Shown here: positions 43,720 through 52,879 of the stretch, piece by piece
Numbering within the stretch: position 1 is the stretch's first letter
Layout: each line of letters opens with the position of its first letter
Origin: Pararhizobium sp. YC-54
Lineage (GTDB): Bacteria > Pseudomonadota > Alphaproteobacteria > Rhizobiales > Rhizobiaceae
NCBI RefSeq assembly: GCF_025847205.1
Contig: NZ_JAOYTH010000014.1
Coordinates: 62,001 to 126,000, forward strand
Direction: 5' to 3'
Length of the DNA stretch: 64,000 bases
The notes under the pieces: model-generated
The model's input: the letters and a program-made list of their open reading frames with translations, nothing else
Databases searched by the model: none
Told to the model about the DNA's origin: nothing
Program-made: the position numbers and the translations under genes

Positions 43720-44763
43720 CTAGGCCCGGCCGGGATTGTGCGGGCCGTTGATGACGACCTGGCGTTTCGCTGGGCCGCTGAGGCCGACGGCGAGTTCGGC
43801 TGCCTTGCCGACACCCGCTGCATGGCCGGTGAGCCGCATCAGCGCCTCGGTGGTGTCCTCGTCAGTCAGGAGGCTCTGCGGCCTGAGCGGGCGGCGGCCG
43901 CGGCGGAATTCGGCCGGGCTGCAGCCAAAGCGCGCTCGGAACTTGTTGTAGAACACAGCCGGATTGCCAAAGCCGTTGCGCTCCATGATCGTGCTGATGG
44001 TATCGTCGGTGGCGCGCAGTTCGCCGGCGCAATTGTCGAGCCGGAGGTTCTGCGAATAGTCGCGGTAGCCGATGCCGAGATGCCGCTTGAACAGGCGTGA
44101 CAGGTGGCTGAGGGTCAGCCCCTCTGCCTCGGCGATCTCGCTCAGGTGCTGGGCGTCGTCCTGGCCGCCCAGCGTATCCATGATCCTGAGAATGCGGTTG
44201 CGGCTGTCCGGCCGCAACAGCCCGTTGCCGGCCTCGGCCGTTTGGTAGGGAATCCAGCGATAGAGGTAGCAGGCTATGAGGTTGGCGATCGTCTGGCGGG
44301 CGAGCATCTCCTCCGGCCTGTTGACCTGGTCGAGAATGAGGCGCGCCATCAGCGCCTTGATCGGCGCGACCTTGGTGAGGAAGGAACGGCTGTGCAGGAA
44401 GGTGCGGCAGAGATATTCCCGCGAAGCGAAACCGGTGAGTCCCATGCGCTCGAAATGGGTGACGTCGAGATGCACGCCGCAGACCAGCGCATCGCGGGAC
44501 GTCGAGGTCGAGTTGTGCGGAACGTCGGCATTGATGACGATCAGGTCGTCCTCGCCCATCTCGCAGGCCTGGCCGTCGACCACCAGGCGGAAGCGGCCGC
44601 GCAGCACGAAAAGTATCTCCATCTCCCGGTGCCAGTGATAGGGCACGTCGGCATAACCATGCACGAAGGCGCGGCAGTGGAACTCTTCTGATGGCCCGTG
44701 GCTCTCGAAGCCGCAATCCCCACTTTCCTGCCAGGGCTTTGCTTTCAGATAAGCGACGTTCAT
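43720..44763 (-). CDS. AraC-family transcriptional regulator with cupin sensor
   Basis: 347-residue regulator. N-terminal cupin/AraC arm (PYHWHREMEILFVLRGRFRLVV; MGEDDLIVINADVPHN) and two C-terminal helix-turn-helix motifs (LTLSHLSRLFKRHLGIGYRDY; ISTIMERNGFGNPAVFYNKFRARFGCSPAEFRR). A GGAGGAAGTTC site precedes the ATG. Divergent from the GH3/sugar ABC operon and so the likely sugar-responsive activator. A tail of about 65 residues after the DNA-binding domain is unusual. Confidence 0.9.
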   Translation of the reverse strand: MNVAYLKAKPWQESGDCGFESHGPSEEFHCRAFVHGYADVPYHWHREMEILFVLRGRFRLVVDGQACEMGEDDLIVINADVPHNSTSTSRDALVCGVHLDVTHFERMGLTGFASREYLCRTFLHSRSFLTKVAPIKALMARLILDQVNRPEEMLARQTIANLIACYLYRWIPYQTAEAGNGLLRPDSRNRILRIMDTLGGQDDAQHLSEIAEAEGLTLSHLSRLFKRHLGIGYRDYSQNLRLDNCAGELRATDDTISTIMERNGFGNPAVFYNKFRARFGCSPAEFRRGRRPLRPQSLLTDEDTTEALMRLTGHAAGVGKAAELAVGLSGPAKRQVVINGPHNPGRA

Positions 44764-44955
44764 GAACTTCCTCCTTCAATTCAACTTCAGTAAATATCAA
44801 AAACTGTCCTAACTCCAGCGCAAGTTTCGCGGCTAGAAGCCGGGTCTTGCCTGTGTCATCACTTGTCCGTTCTTTGAAGCGGCGCGAGGGCCGCACAGGC
44901 GAGGAGGCCTGCGAAGGCAGGCCGGCATATGCCCGCAACAATGGGATGGATAGCG

Positions 44956-47331
44956 ATGACATGGACTATTTCCGATAAGGACCTTGCCGGACTCGTGGAT
45001 CAGATGACCCTTGAGGAGAAGGTCGCGCTGGTCAGCGGCTCCGGGCTGTGGCGCACGGCCGCCAACTACCGCCTGAACATTCCGGAAGTCCTGATGACGG
45101 ACGGCACCTACGGCGTGCGCTACTCGATCGAGCAGATCGACGGCCCGCAGGACAGCGAGAGCCAGCTCTCCTCCTTCCTCAGCGTCGTCAACGCCGACCT
45201 GTCGCGCGGCGTGGAAGGCGCCTTCGGCTCCACGCGCCCGGCGACCTGCTTCCCGAACGGCTCGTCCTTCGGCTGCTCCTGGGACGTCGACCTCGCCCAC
45301 GAACTCGGCGAGGCGCTGGCCGCCGAATGCCAGGCCTTCGGCGTCAACATCCTGCTCGGGCCCGGCATCAACATCCGCCGCACGCCGCTCGCTGGCCGCG
45401 CCTACGAATATTACTCCGAGGACCCGGTCGTGACGGGCGAGATCGCGGCCGCCGTCATCAACGGCATGCAGGAGAACGGCGTCGGGGCGTCACTGAAACA
45501 TTTCGCCTGCAACAATTCCGAAGTGCAGCGCACGACGATGAGTTCGGACGTGGAGGAACGCGCGCTGCGCGAGGTCTACCTCGCCGGCTTCGAGCGGACA
45601 ATCCGCAAGAGCAATCCCTGGACGGTGATGAGTTCCTACAATCGCCTCAACGGCGTCCAGGCCGCCGAGAGCCACTGGCTCCTGACCGAAGTGCTGCGCG
45701 ACGAATGGGGTTATGACGGCCTCGTCATGTCCGACTGGCACGGCATCAAGGACCGCCCGGCTTCGCTGAATGCGGGCAACGACCTCGACATGCCGGAAAG
45801 CGGCGCGCGCAAGCAGGAACTGCTGGACGCGGTGGCGGACGGGCGGGTGGCGATGGAGACCCTCAACCGCTCGTGTCTGCGTGTCCTCGAACTGGTGCGC
45901 ACCGCACGCAACGGCATTCGCCCGGATGCGACGGCGGACTACAGGAAGCATCACGCGCTGGCACAGCGCATGGCCGCCGAATCCGTCGTGCTCCTGAAGA
46001 ACGAGGACAAGCTGCTGCCGCTCGACGGCGCGAAGCTCGCCCGCGTCGCCGTCGTCGGCGCGGCCGCCAGGGAACCGGTTATCCAGGGGTCGGGCTGCGC
46101 CACCACGCGGCCGACCGACGTCGATATCCCGTTTGACGAAATCCAGCGCCTGGCACCGTCGGCGGCCGTCAGCTTCCATGCCGTCGCCGATTTCGATGCC
46201 GGCAGCGCTTCGGAGGCGGCCGCCCTTGCCGCGGTCGACGCCGCCGATATCGTCTTGTTCTTCGGCAATACCGAGGTGGGCTATGACGGCGAGGGTTCGG
46301 ACCGCACCCATCTCAACCTGCATGACGGCCAGGACGACCTGATCGACCGGCTTTCGCGCCGCAACGGCAAATTCGCCGTCATCCTGGCGACGCCCGATGC
46401 GGTCGTCATGCCGTGGATCGCCATGACGCCTGCCGTGCTCTCCGCCTTCTTCGGCGGACAGGGCGCCGGCCGCGCGGTCGCCGGCATCCTGTTCGGCGTG
46501 CACAATCCCAGCGGCAAGCTCACCGTCACCTTCCCGGCGCAGCTCGAGGATACGCCCGGCTTCCTCTCCTATCCCGGCGAGAACAACCGGCACGTCTATA
46601 GCGAGGGAATCCATGTCGGCTACCGCGGCTACGACAAGCGCAAGCTCGCGCCGCTCTTCCCCTTCGGTTTTGGCCTGAGCTACACGACGTTCGCCTACTC
46701 CAACATCACCGTCGACCGCGACCGCATCGATGCGGGAAGCAGCTTCGAGGTCTCGGTGGATGTCACCAACTGCGGCCCGGTCGCCGGAAAGGAGATCGTC
46801 CAGGTTTATGCCCGCCCGCACAATCCGCGCCTCATCCGCCCGGTTCGCGAGCTGAAGGGCTTTGCGAAGGTGGAGTTGCAGCCCGGTGAGACGAAGCGCG
46901 TGGCCGTGACCATCGAAGCGCGGGACCTGCGCTACTACGATCCCGATTACCGCCGCTGGTTGCTCGATGCCGGCAAGCTTTCCATCGAGGTCGCCGCCTC
47001 GTCACGCGATATCCGCGGTGAGAAGACCATCGAGGTCGAGGTCACCGCCCTGCCGCTGACCATCCTCAATGTCGAAAGCCAACCGTCTATGGTGTTGGAG
47101 CAGGAATTCGCCCGCAAGCGGTTCGGCGCCTTCCTCCAACAACAGCTTAGCCTCGACGACGAGGAAACGGAGAAGATGCTGGAATATTGCGGCGGCTCTT
47201 TCCTCGGCATCTACAACACGGTTGCCTGGGTCGCCGGCGACAAGATCTCCAAGAGCGACATGGCCGCCATGCTGGACGGCATCAACCGTGATCTCGGCGT
47301 CCATGACGGCGCGGCCTGCAAGACCGCCTGA
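44956..47331 (+). CDS. glycoside hydrolase family 3 beta-glycosidase
   Basis: About 791-residue GH3 enzyme. N-terminal TIM barrel (GINIRRTPLAGRAYEYYSEDP; KHFACNN), catalytic nucleophile Asp (residue 260 with this start) in DGLVMSDWHG, C-terminal sandwich domain (ESVVLLKNEDKLLPL; GNTEVGYDGEGSDR) and fibronectin-III-like domain (VTNCGPVAGKEIVQVYAR). It lacks a signal peptide, so it acts in the cytoplasm on an imported oligosaccharide or glucoside. Start is uncertain between several nearby ATG codons; 44956 keeps ISDKDLAGLVDQMTLEEK intact. A small hairpin (44905-44922) lies in the leader. Confidence 0.92.
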   Translation: MTWTISDKDLAGLVDQMTLEEKVALVSGSGLWRTAANYRLNIPEVLMTDGTYGVRYSIEQIDGPQDSESQLSSFLSVVNADLSRGVEGAFGSTRPATCFPNGSSFGCSWDVDLAHELGEALAAECQAFGVNILLGPGINIRRTPLAGRAYEYYSEDPVVTGEIAAAVINGMQENGVGASLKHFACNNSEVQRTTMSSDVEERALREVYLAGFERTIRKSNPWTVMSSYNRLNGVQAAESHWLLTEVLRDEWGYDGLVMSDWHGIKDRPASLNAGNDLDMPESGARKQELLDAVADGRVAMETLNRSCLRVLELVRTARNGIRPDATADYRKHHALAQRMAAESVVLLKNEDKLLPLDGAKLARVAVVGAAAREPVIQGSGCATTRPTDVDIPFDEIQRLAPSAAVSFHAVADFDAGSASEAAALAAVDAADIVLFFGNTEVGYDGEGSDRTHLNLHDGQDDLIDRLSRRNGKFAVILATPDAVVMPWIAMTPAVLSAFFGGQGAGRAVAGILFGVHNPSGKLTVTFPAQLEDTPGFLSYPGENNRHVYSEGIHVGYRGYDKRKLAPLFPFGFGLSYTTFAYSNITVDRDRIDAGSSFEVSVDVTNCGPVAGKEIVQVYARPHNPRLIRPVRELKGFAKVELQPGETKRVAVTIEARDLRYYDPDYRRWLLDAGKLSIEVAASSRDIRGEKTIEVEVTALPLTILNVESQPSMVLEQEFARKRFGAFLQQQLSLDDEETEKMLEYCGGSFLGIYNTVAWVAGDKISKSDMAAMLDGINRDLGVHDGAACKTA

Positions 47332-47336
47332 CCTAT

Positions 47337-47361
47337 CCGGGGCGCCATGGGAGGCGCCCGG
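47337..47361 (+). terminator. hairpin between GH3 and SBP genes
   Basis: GGCGCC (47341-47346) and GGCGCC (47353-47358) flanking ATGGGA, extended by CCGG/CGG on either side. No U-tract; probably an mRNA-processing or attenuation stem. Confidence 0.4.
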
Positions 47362-47412
47362 TTCTCCGGTCCCGAACGGATCGACAGCACGACTTCAAAA
47401 AAGGGGAATGAA

Positions 47413-48648
47413 ATGAACGTCACACGTCTCTCTTCCACTCTGGCCCTCTTCGGCCTGCTCGCAGCCTCCGGCACAGCCCTGGCACAGACCGTCGATGTGC
47501 AGCAATACTGGACAAGCTCCAGCGAATCCAAGGCGATGAACGCCATCGCCGACGCCTACAAGGCGCGTGGCGGCAAGTGGATCGACAGCCCGTCGGCCGA
47601 CTTCGATTCCGCCATCGCGGCGACCACCAGCCGCATCGCTGGCGGCGAGCCGCCTTCGGCCGTCCTCATGACGCCGAGCGGCGCAATGCGCGATCTTGCC
47701 GCGGCGGGCCAGCTTCGCGATTTCAATGACCTGGCGCAAGCCGGCGGCTGGCAGAAGGTCATGGCTCCCCTGATCTGGGACAAGCTGAACGTCGACGGCA
47801 AGATGGTCGGCCTGCCGGTCGGTATCCACGCTGACAACTGGATCTGGTACTCCAAGCCCCTGTTCGAAAAGGTGGGCATCGCGGAGCCGAAGACGCTGGA
47901 CGAGATGTTCGCCGCTGCCGACAAGCTCAAGGAAGCCGGCCACATCCCCTTCGCCGTCGGCGGCGAACCGTGGCAGGAAGTCTCCATCCTCACCGGCTTC
48001 ATCCTCGCGCTGGGCGGTCCGGACTATTGGGACCAGCTGTTCATCAAGCGCGATCCGGAAGCGGTGAAATCGCCGATCCTGCCCAAGGCGTTCGAGCTGT
48101 TCCGCAAGGTTTCCACCTATGCCGACCCGGCAAGCCCCGGCCGCTCGTGGAACGACACGACCAACCTCGTCGTCACCGGCAAGGCCGGCATGCAGTTCAT
48201 GGGCGACTGGGCGCGCGGCGAATTCCTCGCGGCAGGCCAGACGGCGGGCAAGGAGTTCGGCTGCTTCCTGACACCGAGCGACAAGCCCGCCTATGCGGTG
48301 ATCGTCGATATCTTCGCCTTCCCGGTCAATACGGACGAGGACCGAATCAAGGGCCAGACCCTGCTTGCCGAAACGGTCATGGACCCGGCGGTGGAGGCCA
48401 GTATCGCGGCGGTCAAGGGCTCCGTGCCGTCGCGCCTCGATGTCGATACCAGCACGCTGGACATTTGCGCCGCCAAGGGCGTTGAAATGCTCGGCAAATT
48501 GGACGCGGCGGTTTCCGGCACCTATGACGCGCTGCCGGGCGACATGAACGGCCAGATGACCGACCTCGCCACGCAGTTCTGGACCGATCCGTCGATGACG
48601 GCGGAGGCGGCGATCGAGACGCTGGCCGGTATCCTGCAAAGCCAGTGA
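47413..48648 (+). CDS. sugar ABC substrate-binding protein (CUT1, family 1)
   Basis: 411-residue periplasmic binding protein. Sec signal (RLSSTLALFGLLAASGTALA), then QTVDVQQYWTSSSESKAMNA. Core marks: PPSAVLMTPSGAMRDLAAAGQL, GLPVGIHADNWIWYSKPLFEKVG, GKAGMQFMGDWARGEF. ATG at 47413 with AAGGGGAA upstream; the open frame begins earlier. Belongs with the GH3, MalF/MalG and MsmK-like genes. Confidence 0.92.
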   Translation: MNVTRLSSTLALFGLLAASGTALAQTVDVQQYWTSSSESKAMNAIADAYKARGGKWIDSPSADFDSAIAATTSRIAGGEPPSAVLMTPSGAMRDLAAAGQLRDFNDLAQAGGWQKVMAPLIWDKLNVDGKMVGLPVGIHADNWIWYSKPLFEKVGIAEPKTLDEMFAAADKLKEAGHIPFAVGGEPWQEVSILTGFILALGGPDYWDQLFIKRDPEAVKSPILPKAFELFRKVSTYADPASPGRSWNDTTNLVVTGKAGMQFMGDWARGEFLAAGQTAGKEFGCFLTPSDKPAYAVIVDIFAFPVNTDEDRIKGQTLLAETVMDPAVEASIAAVKGSVPSRLDVDTSTLDICAAKGVEMLGKLDAAVSGTYDALPGDMNGQMTDLATQFWTDPSMTAEAAIETLAGILQSQ

Positions 48649-48656
48649 CCCCTGGC

Positions 48657-48687
48657 CTCGCGTCCGGAACGGGAGTCCGGGCGCGAG
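48657..48687 (+). terminator. hairpin between SBP and MalF-type genes
   Basis: Twelve-base stem CTCGCGTCCGGA / TCCGGGCGCGAG with one mismatch, seven-base loop, followed by CCTTTCGTTCTTT. Partial terminator placed to limit transcription from the SBP gene into the permeases. Confidence 0.55.
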
Positions 48688-48748
48688 CCTTTCGTTCTTT
48701 GAGGAGAGGAGGCGGATACGGGTTCACCTATCCGCGCGAGGACTTGAG

Positions 48749-49624
48749 ATGAAAACCTGGTTCAACCGGCAGGCCTTCAGGCCGGACATCACCGTGGCGG
48801 CATTCTTCGCCGTCGTCGCGCTCTTTTTCTACGGTTCGATCGTCTGGACCTTCGTGATGTCGCTGACGCGCTCGACACTGGTGCCCACCTACCAGATCGT
48901 CGGGTTCGACCAGTATGTAAAACTGTTCGCCAACCAGCGCTGGCTGGTGTCGTGCCTCAACATGGTGATCTTCGGCGTGCTCTATATCGTCGGAACGCTC
49001 GTCTTCGGCATGCTGCTGGCGGTTCTCGCCGACCGGCGTATCAGCGCGGAATCGCTGTTCCGCACCGTCTTCCTCTATCCGCTGGCAGTGTCGCTTGTCG
49101 TCACGGGCCTCTCCTGGCGCTGGCTGCTCGATCCGGCGAACGGCCTGCAAGCACTGATGCGCAGCATCGGATGGGAGGCCTTCACCTTCGACTGGCTGAC
49201 GCGCCCCGACCGCGCGCTCTATACGCTGGTCATCGCCAGCATCTGGCATTCGGCGGGCCTGGTCATGGTCATCGTGCTGGCGGGCCTGCGCGGCATCGAC
49301 AACGACCTGTGGAAGGCGATCCGCATGGAGGGTATTCCGCTTTGGCGGGCCTATCTCCAGGTGATCTTTCCCGGCATGCGGCCGGTCATCGCTTCCTGCG
49401 TCGTGCTGCTGATGTCCGAAGTCATCCGCGGCTACGACCTCATCATTGCCATGACCAAGGGCGGGCCTGGAATTTCCACGGAAATGCCGGCGAAATTCGC
49501 CGTCGACTTTTATTTCGCCCGCGTCAATCTCGGTCTCGCCTCGGCGGCTTCGATCATGATGCTGGTGTTGTCGCTGCTGTTGCTCGCGCCCTATTTCTAT
49601 AGCGAATTCCGGAGACGCACATGA
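48749..49624 (+). CDS. sugar ABC permease, MalF type
   Basis: 291-residue inner-membrane permease with six spans, VGTLVFGMLLAVLADRRIS, coupling loop KAIRMEGIPLWRAYLQVIFPGMRPV, and GYDLIIAMTKGGPGISTEMP near the end, which is a CUT1 mark. Overlaps the MalG-type gene by four bases. Confidence 0.93.
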   Translation: MKTWFNRQAFRPDITVAAFFAVVALFFYGSIVWTFVMSLTRSTLVPTYQIVGFDQYVKLFANQRWLVSCLNMVIFGVLYIVGTLVFGMLLAVLADRRISAESLFRTVFLYPLAVSLVVTGLSWRWLLDPANGLQALMRSIGWEAFTFDWLTRPDRALYTLVIASIWHSAGLVMVIVLAGLRGIDNDLWKAIRMEGIPLWRAYLQVIFPGMRPVIASCVVLLMSEVIRGYDLIIAMTKGGPGISTEMPAKFAVDFYFARVNLGLASAASIMMLVLSLLLLAPYFYSEFRRRT

Positions 49625-50514
49625 CCGCAACTCCTATGGCTGGCCTCACCCGCCCGAGACCCTTCGCACCGCACGCGGCCCGCATCGGCCTTTACGTCTT
49701 CCTCGTCGTTTCGGCGGCCTTCTTCCTCATGCCGCTGCTGCTGGTGCTGATGAACTCGCTGAAGCCGATCGAGGAAATCCGCCAGGGCAACCTCTTGTCA
49801 TTTCCGGTCGCCCCGAGCTTCGACGCCTGGGTCGCGGCATGGCAAACCGCCTGCACCGGGCTCGATTGCCACGGCGTTCGTCCCGGTGTCTGGAATTCGA
49901 TCAAGATCACCGTACCGGCCGTCGTCATCTCGACGCTGGCCGGTGCCCTCAACGGCTATGCGCTGGCGCAGTGGAAATCGCGCCACGCCAACCTCATCAT
50001 GCTGCTGGTGACGGTCGGCCTGTTCATTCCCTATCAGGCGATGCTCTATCCGACCGTCAAGATCCTCAGCAATGTCGGCCTGTTTCGCACCTATGCTGGC
50101 ATCGTCTTCGTGCACGTCATCTACGGCCTGCCCTACACGACGCTGCTCTTCCGCAACTTCTATGTCGGCGTGCCGGACGAGATCAGCCAGGCGGCGCGCA
50201 TGGAGGGGGCGAGCTTCCTGCGCACCTTCTGGTCGATCATCCTGCCGATCTCGACCAACATCCTCGTGGTGGTGGCGATCCTGCAATTCACCGGCATCTG
50301 GAACGATTATCTGCTGGGTCTCATCTTCGCCGGCAACGACAACCTGCCGATGACGGTACAACTCACCAACATCGTCAACAATGCGCGTGGCGCGGCCAGC
50401 CCCAATGTCAACATGGCCGCCGCGCTCATCACCGCCATCCCGACGCTCGTTGTCTATTTCCTCTCCGGCCGTTATTTCGTCCGCGGCATCGCCGCCGGCG
50501 CCGTCAAAGGTTGA
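49621..50514 (+). CDS. sugar ABC permease, MalG type
   Basis: 297-residue permease with six spans, LLLVLMNSLKPIEEIRQGN after the first, coupling loop AARMEGASFLRTFWSIILPISTNIL, and C-terminal YFLSGRYFVRGIAAGAVKG typical of MalG. Four-base ATGA overlap upstream, three bases before the ATPase gene. Confidence 0.93.
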   Translation: MTATPMAGLTRPRPFAPHAARIGLYVFLVVSAAFFLMPLLLVLMNSLKPIEEIRQGNLLSFPVAPSFDAWVAAWQTACTGLDCHGVRPGVWNSIKITVPAVVISTLAGALNGYALAQWKSRHANLIMLLVTVGLFIPYQAMLYPTVKILSNVGLFRTYAGIVFVHVIYGLPYTTLLFRNFYVGVPDEISQAARMEGASFLRTFWSIILPISTNILVVVAILQFTGIWNDYLLGLIFAGNDNLPMTVQLTNIVNNARGAASPNVNMAAALITAIPTLVVYFLSGRYFVRGIAAGAVKG

Positions 50515-50517
50515 TCC

Positions 50518-51588
50518 ATGTCCAGCATTTCCCTCCGCCAGATCAAGAAGTCCTATGCCGGCCTCGACATCCTCAAGTCCATCGACATGGAAATCGAGGA
50601 GGGCGAGTTCGTCGTCATCCTTGGCCCGTCCGGCTGCGGCAAGTCCACGCTGCTCAACGTGATCGCCGGCCTCGACGATTGCGATGCCGGCCAGATCATC
50701 ATCGACGGCAAGGACGTCATCGGCCTCGAACCCAGCCAGCGAGGTCTGGCGATGGTGTTCCAGTCCTACGCGCTGTTTCCCGCCATGACCGTGCGCCGTA
50801 ACCTCTCTTTCGGCATGGAGATTGCCGGAACACCCAAGGCGAAGATCGCCGAGAAGGTCGCCTGGGTGGCGAAGCTGTTGCAGATCGAGGCGCTGCTTGA
50901 GCGCAAGCCCGGCCAGCTCTCCGGCGGCCAGCGCCAGCGCGTGGCAATCGGCCGGGCGCTGGTGCGTTCCTCCTCGATCTGCCTGTTCGACGAGCCGCTG
51001 TCGAATCTCGACGCCAAGCTGCGCGCCGAAACCCGCGTCGAGCTGAAGCAACTGCACGAGACGCTGAAGTCGACGATGATCTACGTTACCCACGATCAGA
51101 TCGAAGCCATGACTATGGCTGACCGTGTCGCCGTCATGCACAAGGGCCGGGTTGAGCAATTCGCCCACCCGCAATCGATCTACGAGAAACCGGCAAGCCT
51201 GTTCGTCGCCGGCTTCGTCGGCTCGCCGGCCATGAATTTCCTCGAAGGGCGGCTCGATGGGACAGGCCGCTTTCTGAGCAGCGACGTCGCGATCGACGTG
51301 TCGGAATATCCGTTCGAACAGCCGGCCACCGCCGGCGACGCCGTCTTCGGCGTCCGCTGCGAGGATATCGCGGTCGTCGAGCGCGGCGCGGCGGGGAGCC
51401 TCCCGGCCACCCTCGCCTTCATCGAACTTCTCGGCGCCGACGCCCTCGGCTGGTTCGACTGCCTCGGCAAGCGCTTCAGCGTGCGCCTCGGCATCGCGGC
51501 GGCGCGCGCCATGGGCAAGGATGTCGGGCTGCACCCGGCGATCGCCAAGGCGTCGCTGTTTTCCCTCGTGAGCGAGAGGCGACTCTAA
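50518..51588 (+). CDS. sugar ABC ATPase (MsmK/UgpC type)
   Basis: 356-residue ATPase. Walker [11 protein letters not shown]-loop VFQSYALFPAMTVRRN, signature LSGGQRQR, Walker [17 protein letters not shown]-loop YVTHDQIEAM, C-terminal TOBE region beginning FVGSPAMNFLEG. This FVGSPAMNF motif is a sugar-ATPase hallmark. Last gene of the GH3 operon; the sequence immediately after it is decayed. Confidence 0.93.
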   Translation: MSSISLRQIKKSYAGLDILKSIDMEIEEGEFVVILGPSGCGKSTLLNVIAGLDDCDAGQIIIDGKDVIGLEPSQRGLAMVFQSYALFPAMTVRRNLSFGMEIAGTPKAKIAEKVAWVAKLLQIEALLERKPGQLSGGQRQRVAIGRALVRSSSICLFDEPLSNLDAKLRAETRVELKQLHETLKSTMIYVTHDQIEAMTMADRVAVMHKGRVEQFAHPQSIYEKPASLFVAGFVGSPAMNFLEGRLDGTGRFLSSDVAIDVSEYPFEQPATAGDAVFGVRCEDIAVVERGAAGSLPATLAFIELLGADALGWFDCLGKRFSVRLGIAAARAMGKDVGLHPAIAKASLFSLVSERRL

Positions 51589-51599
51589 GAATCTGACAG

Positions 51600-51992
51600 C
51601 TTGGCCGAGGCAACAGCAGCGGCCTGCTGCACTTTCGTCGGCCGAGCGCTACGTTGTACCTGTCTTCCACTTTCGATGACATCGCGGATATGCCCAAAAT
51701 GCTCCGCCCGATGTCGATCGACATCGCACCCAAGGAATTTCTGGTGCTGCCCGGCCCCTCGGGCTGCGGCAAGTCCACGCTCCTCAACACGATCGCCGGC
51801 CTTCAGGACATTACCGCCGGCGAGATCTGGATTTCCGGTAGGAACGTCACATGGGAAGAGCCTAAGGACCGTGGCATCGGCATGATCTTCCAATCCTACG
51901 CGCTTTATCCCCGCATGTCGGTGCGCAAGAACCTGTCCTTCGGGCTGCGCGTCGCAGGGCTGCCAAAGGCGGAGATCGGGGCGAGGGTCTCG
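51600..51992 (+). pseudogene. truncated sugar ABC ATPase fragment
   Basis: N-terminal third of an MsmK-type ATPase, 11 bases after the intact ATPase. Visible: [26 protein letters not shown], here as two pieces, FQSYALYPRMSVRKN and LRVAGLPKAEIGARV, after which unrelated sequence follows. The start is frameshifted near 51655. Walker B and signature are missing, so it cannot work. Confidence 0.75.
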
Positions 51993-51994
51993 CA

Positions 51995-52244
51995 GCCCGA
52001 CTGTCCTATCGTAGCTCTTTGCACCACAGTAAGCGATGTTCGCCATCGCGACGCATCTCAGGGAAGCCGGCACGAGTGCGATGCCACTACCACTGGCAAC
52101 AAGGCTGAGCGCCGTGAGAAAGTCGCGCACGACAAGGGTCTTCTGCGGCTGCAATGTCATTTTGGCAATGAAGTCCGCGACATATTCCATGAATCCACTT
52201 CGTTCGTCGAAGGCGGGAACGATGAACGTTTCGGTGTTCGGGAC
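51995..52244 (-). pseudogene. LysR-family regulator C-terminal fragment
   Basis: Minus-strand translation gives VADFIAKMTLQPQKTLVVRD, FLTALSLVASGSGIALVPASL and MANIAYCGAKSYDRTVGL. The central segment is the usual end of a LysR effector domain (VAxGxGIALVP). No DNA-binding domain is attached. It joins the ATPase fragment without a gap. Confidence 0.65.
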
Positions 52245-52410
52245 TGGGAACTCCACGTGTCGCGCAACACTGTTCGCAAGATTCTGCGTTCCGACGAGAC
52301 CGATTTTGCCTATGAACGCGAGCGACAACCGCTGCCAAGGATCGGAGCCTGGAAGGCCGAGATCGAGCGGTTCTGGTTGCCAATGAAGGGAAGCCATCGC
52401 GTGGACTTGC
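52236..52410 (+). mobile_element. IS21-family istA fragment
   Basis: Plus-strand translation gives VRDWELHVSRNTVRKILRSD, ETDFAYERERQPLPRIGAW and KAEIERF, then after a frameshift VANEGKPSR. This is the N-terminal helix-turn-helix region of IS21 transposases (VSRNTVRKxLRS, then YxRxxxPxPxLG). No istB, no ends seen. A remnant, and a likely cause of the rearrangement here. The same frame then runs to a stop at 52582 with sequence I cannot assign. Confidence 0.6.
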
Positions 52411-52879
52411 CGTGCGTATTTCTTCGGTTGCCGACAAGCGCAGCGCCCTGATCGGCCTGGCTGAATACGGCGAAAAGGTTCTTGACGCCCTGGCCAGGAG
52501 ACATTTGGACGCAATGCTTCAGAATAAACCCCTGCTATTTGAATCACTCTCGCGACTTCGGGAGTTGGCTCAGATAAGCTAGTTAGCCCTTGCTGCGATC
52601 AGTTTGGGGGAGCAGCAGTTTGTCGCGCCAACGAGGAAGTTCGGGTGCATTCGCCCTTCTATGCCTGAGAGGCAGCGGCAATTGGTGATACTATCGCACG
52701 AGGCCGGGGGACCATGCAGTTCCCGAACTCCCCTCCTCTCGACTTGCGAACCTCAAGGGGATATCAGCGCAAATTTGTCATCACAGCTAGACCATGCTTA
52801 GCAAACATTCCCGGTAGTAGCTTGATGCATCTTTTGGCTGATAACTGGTCCGGGTTGATGTCGCCCAGCGACCATCGCG
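52411..52879. other. gene-poor stretch
   Basis: No supported gene beyond the tail of the IS21-linked frame. Some short AT-rich blocks occur, but I see no promoter that would clearly serve a neighbour. Confidence 0.35.

Noticed and set aside
43457..43723. 88-codon open frame after the PotC-type gene
   Set aside because: No domain, no ribosome-binding site and unconvincing composition, so not listed as a gene.
45490..46821. 443-codon open frame on the minus strand opposite the GH3 gene
   Set aside because: Antisense to the GH3 gene with its catalytic motif; composition rich in Arg/Gly/Asp of a shadow frame.
49798..51534. 578-codon open frame on the minus strand opposite the MalG and ATPase genes
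   Set aside because: Shadow of two intact genes in the other strand; no recognisable domain.
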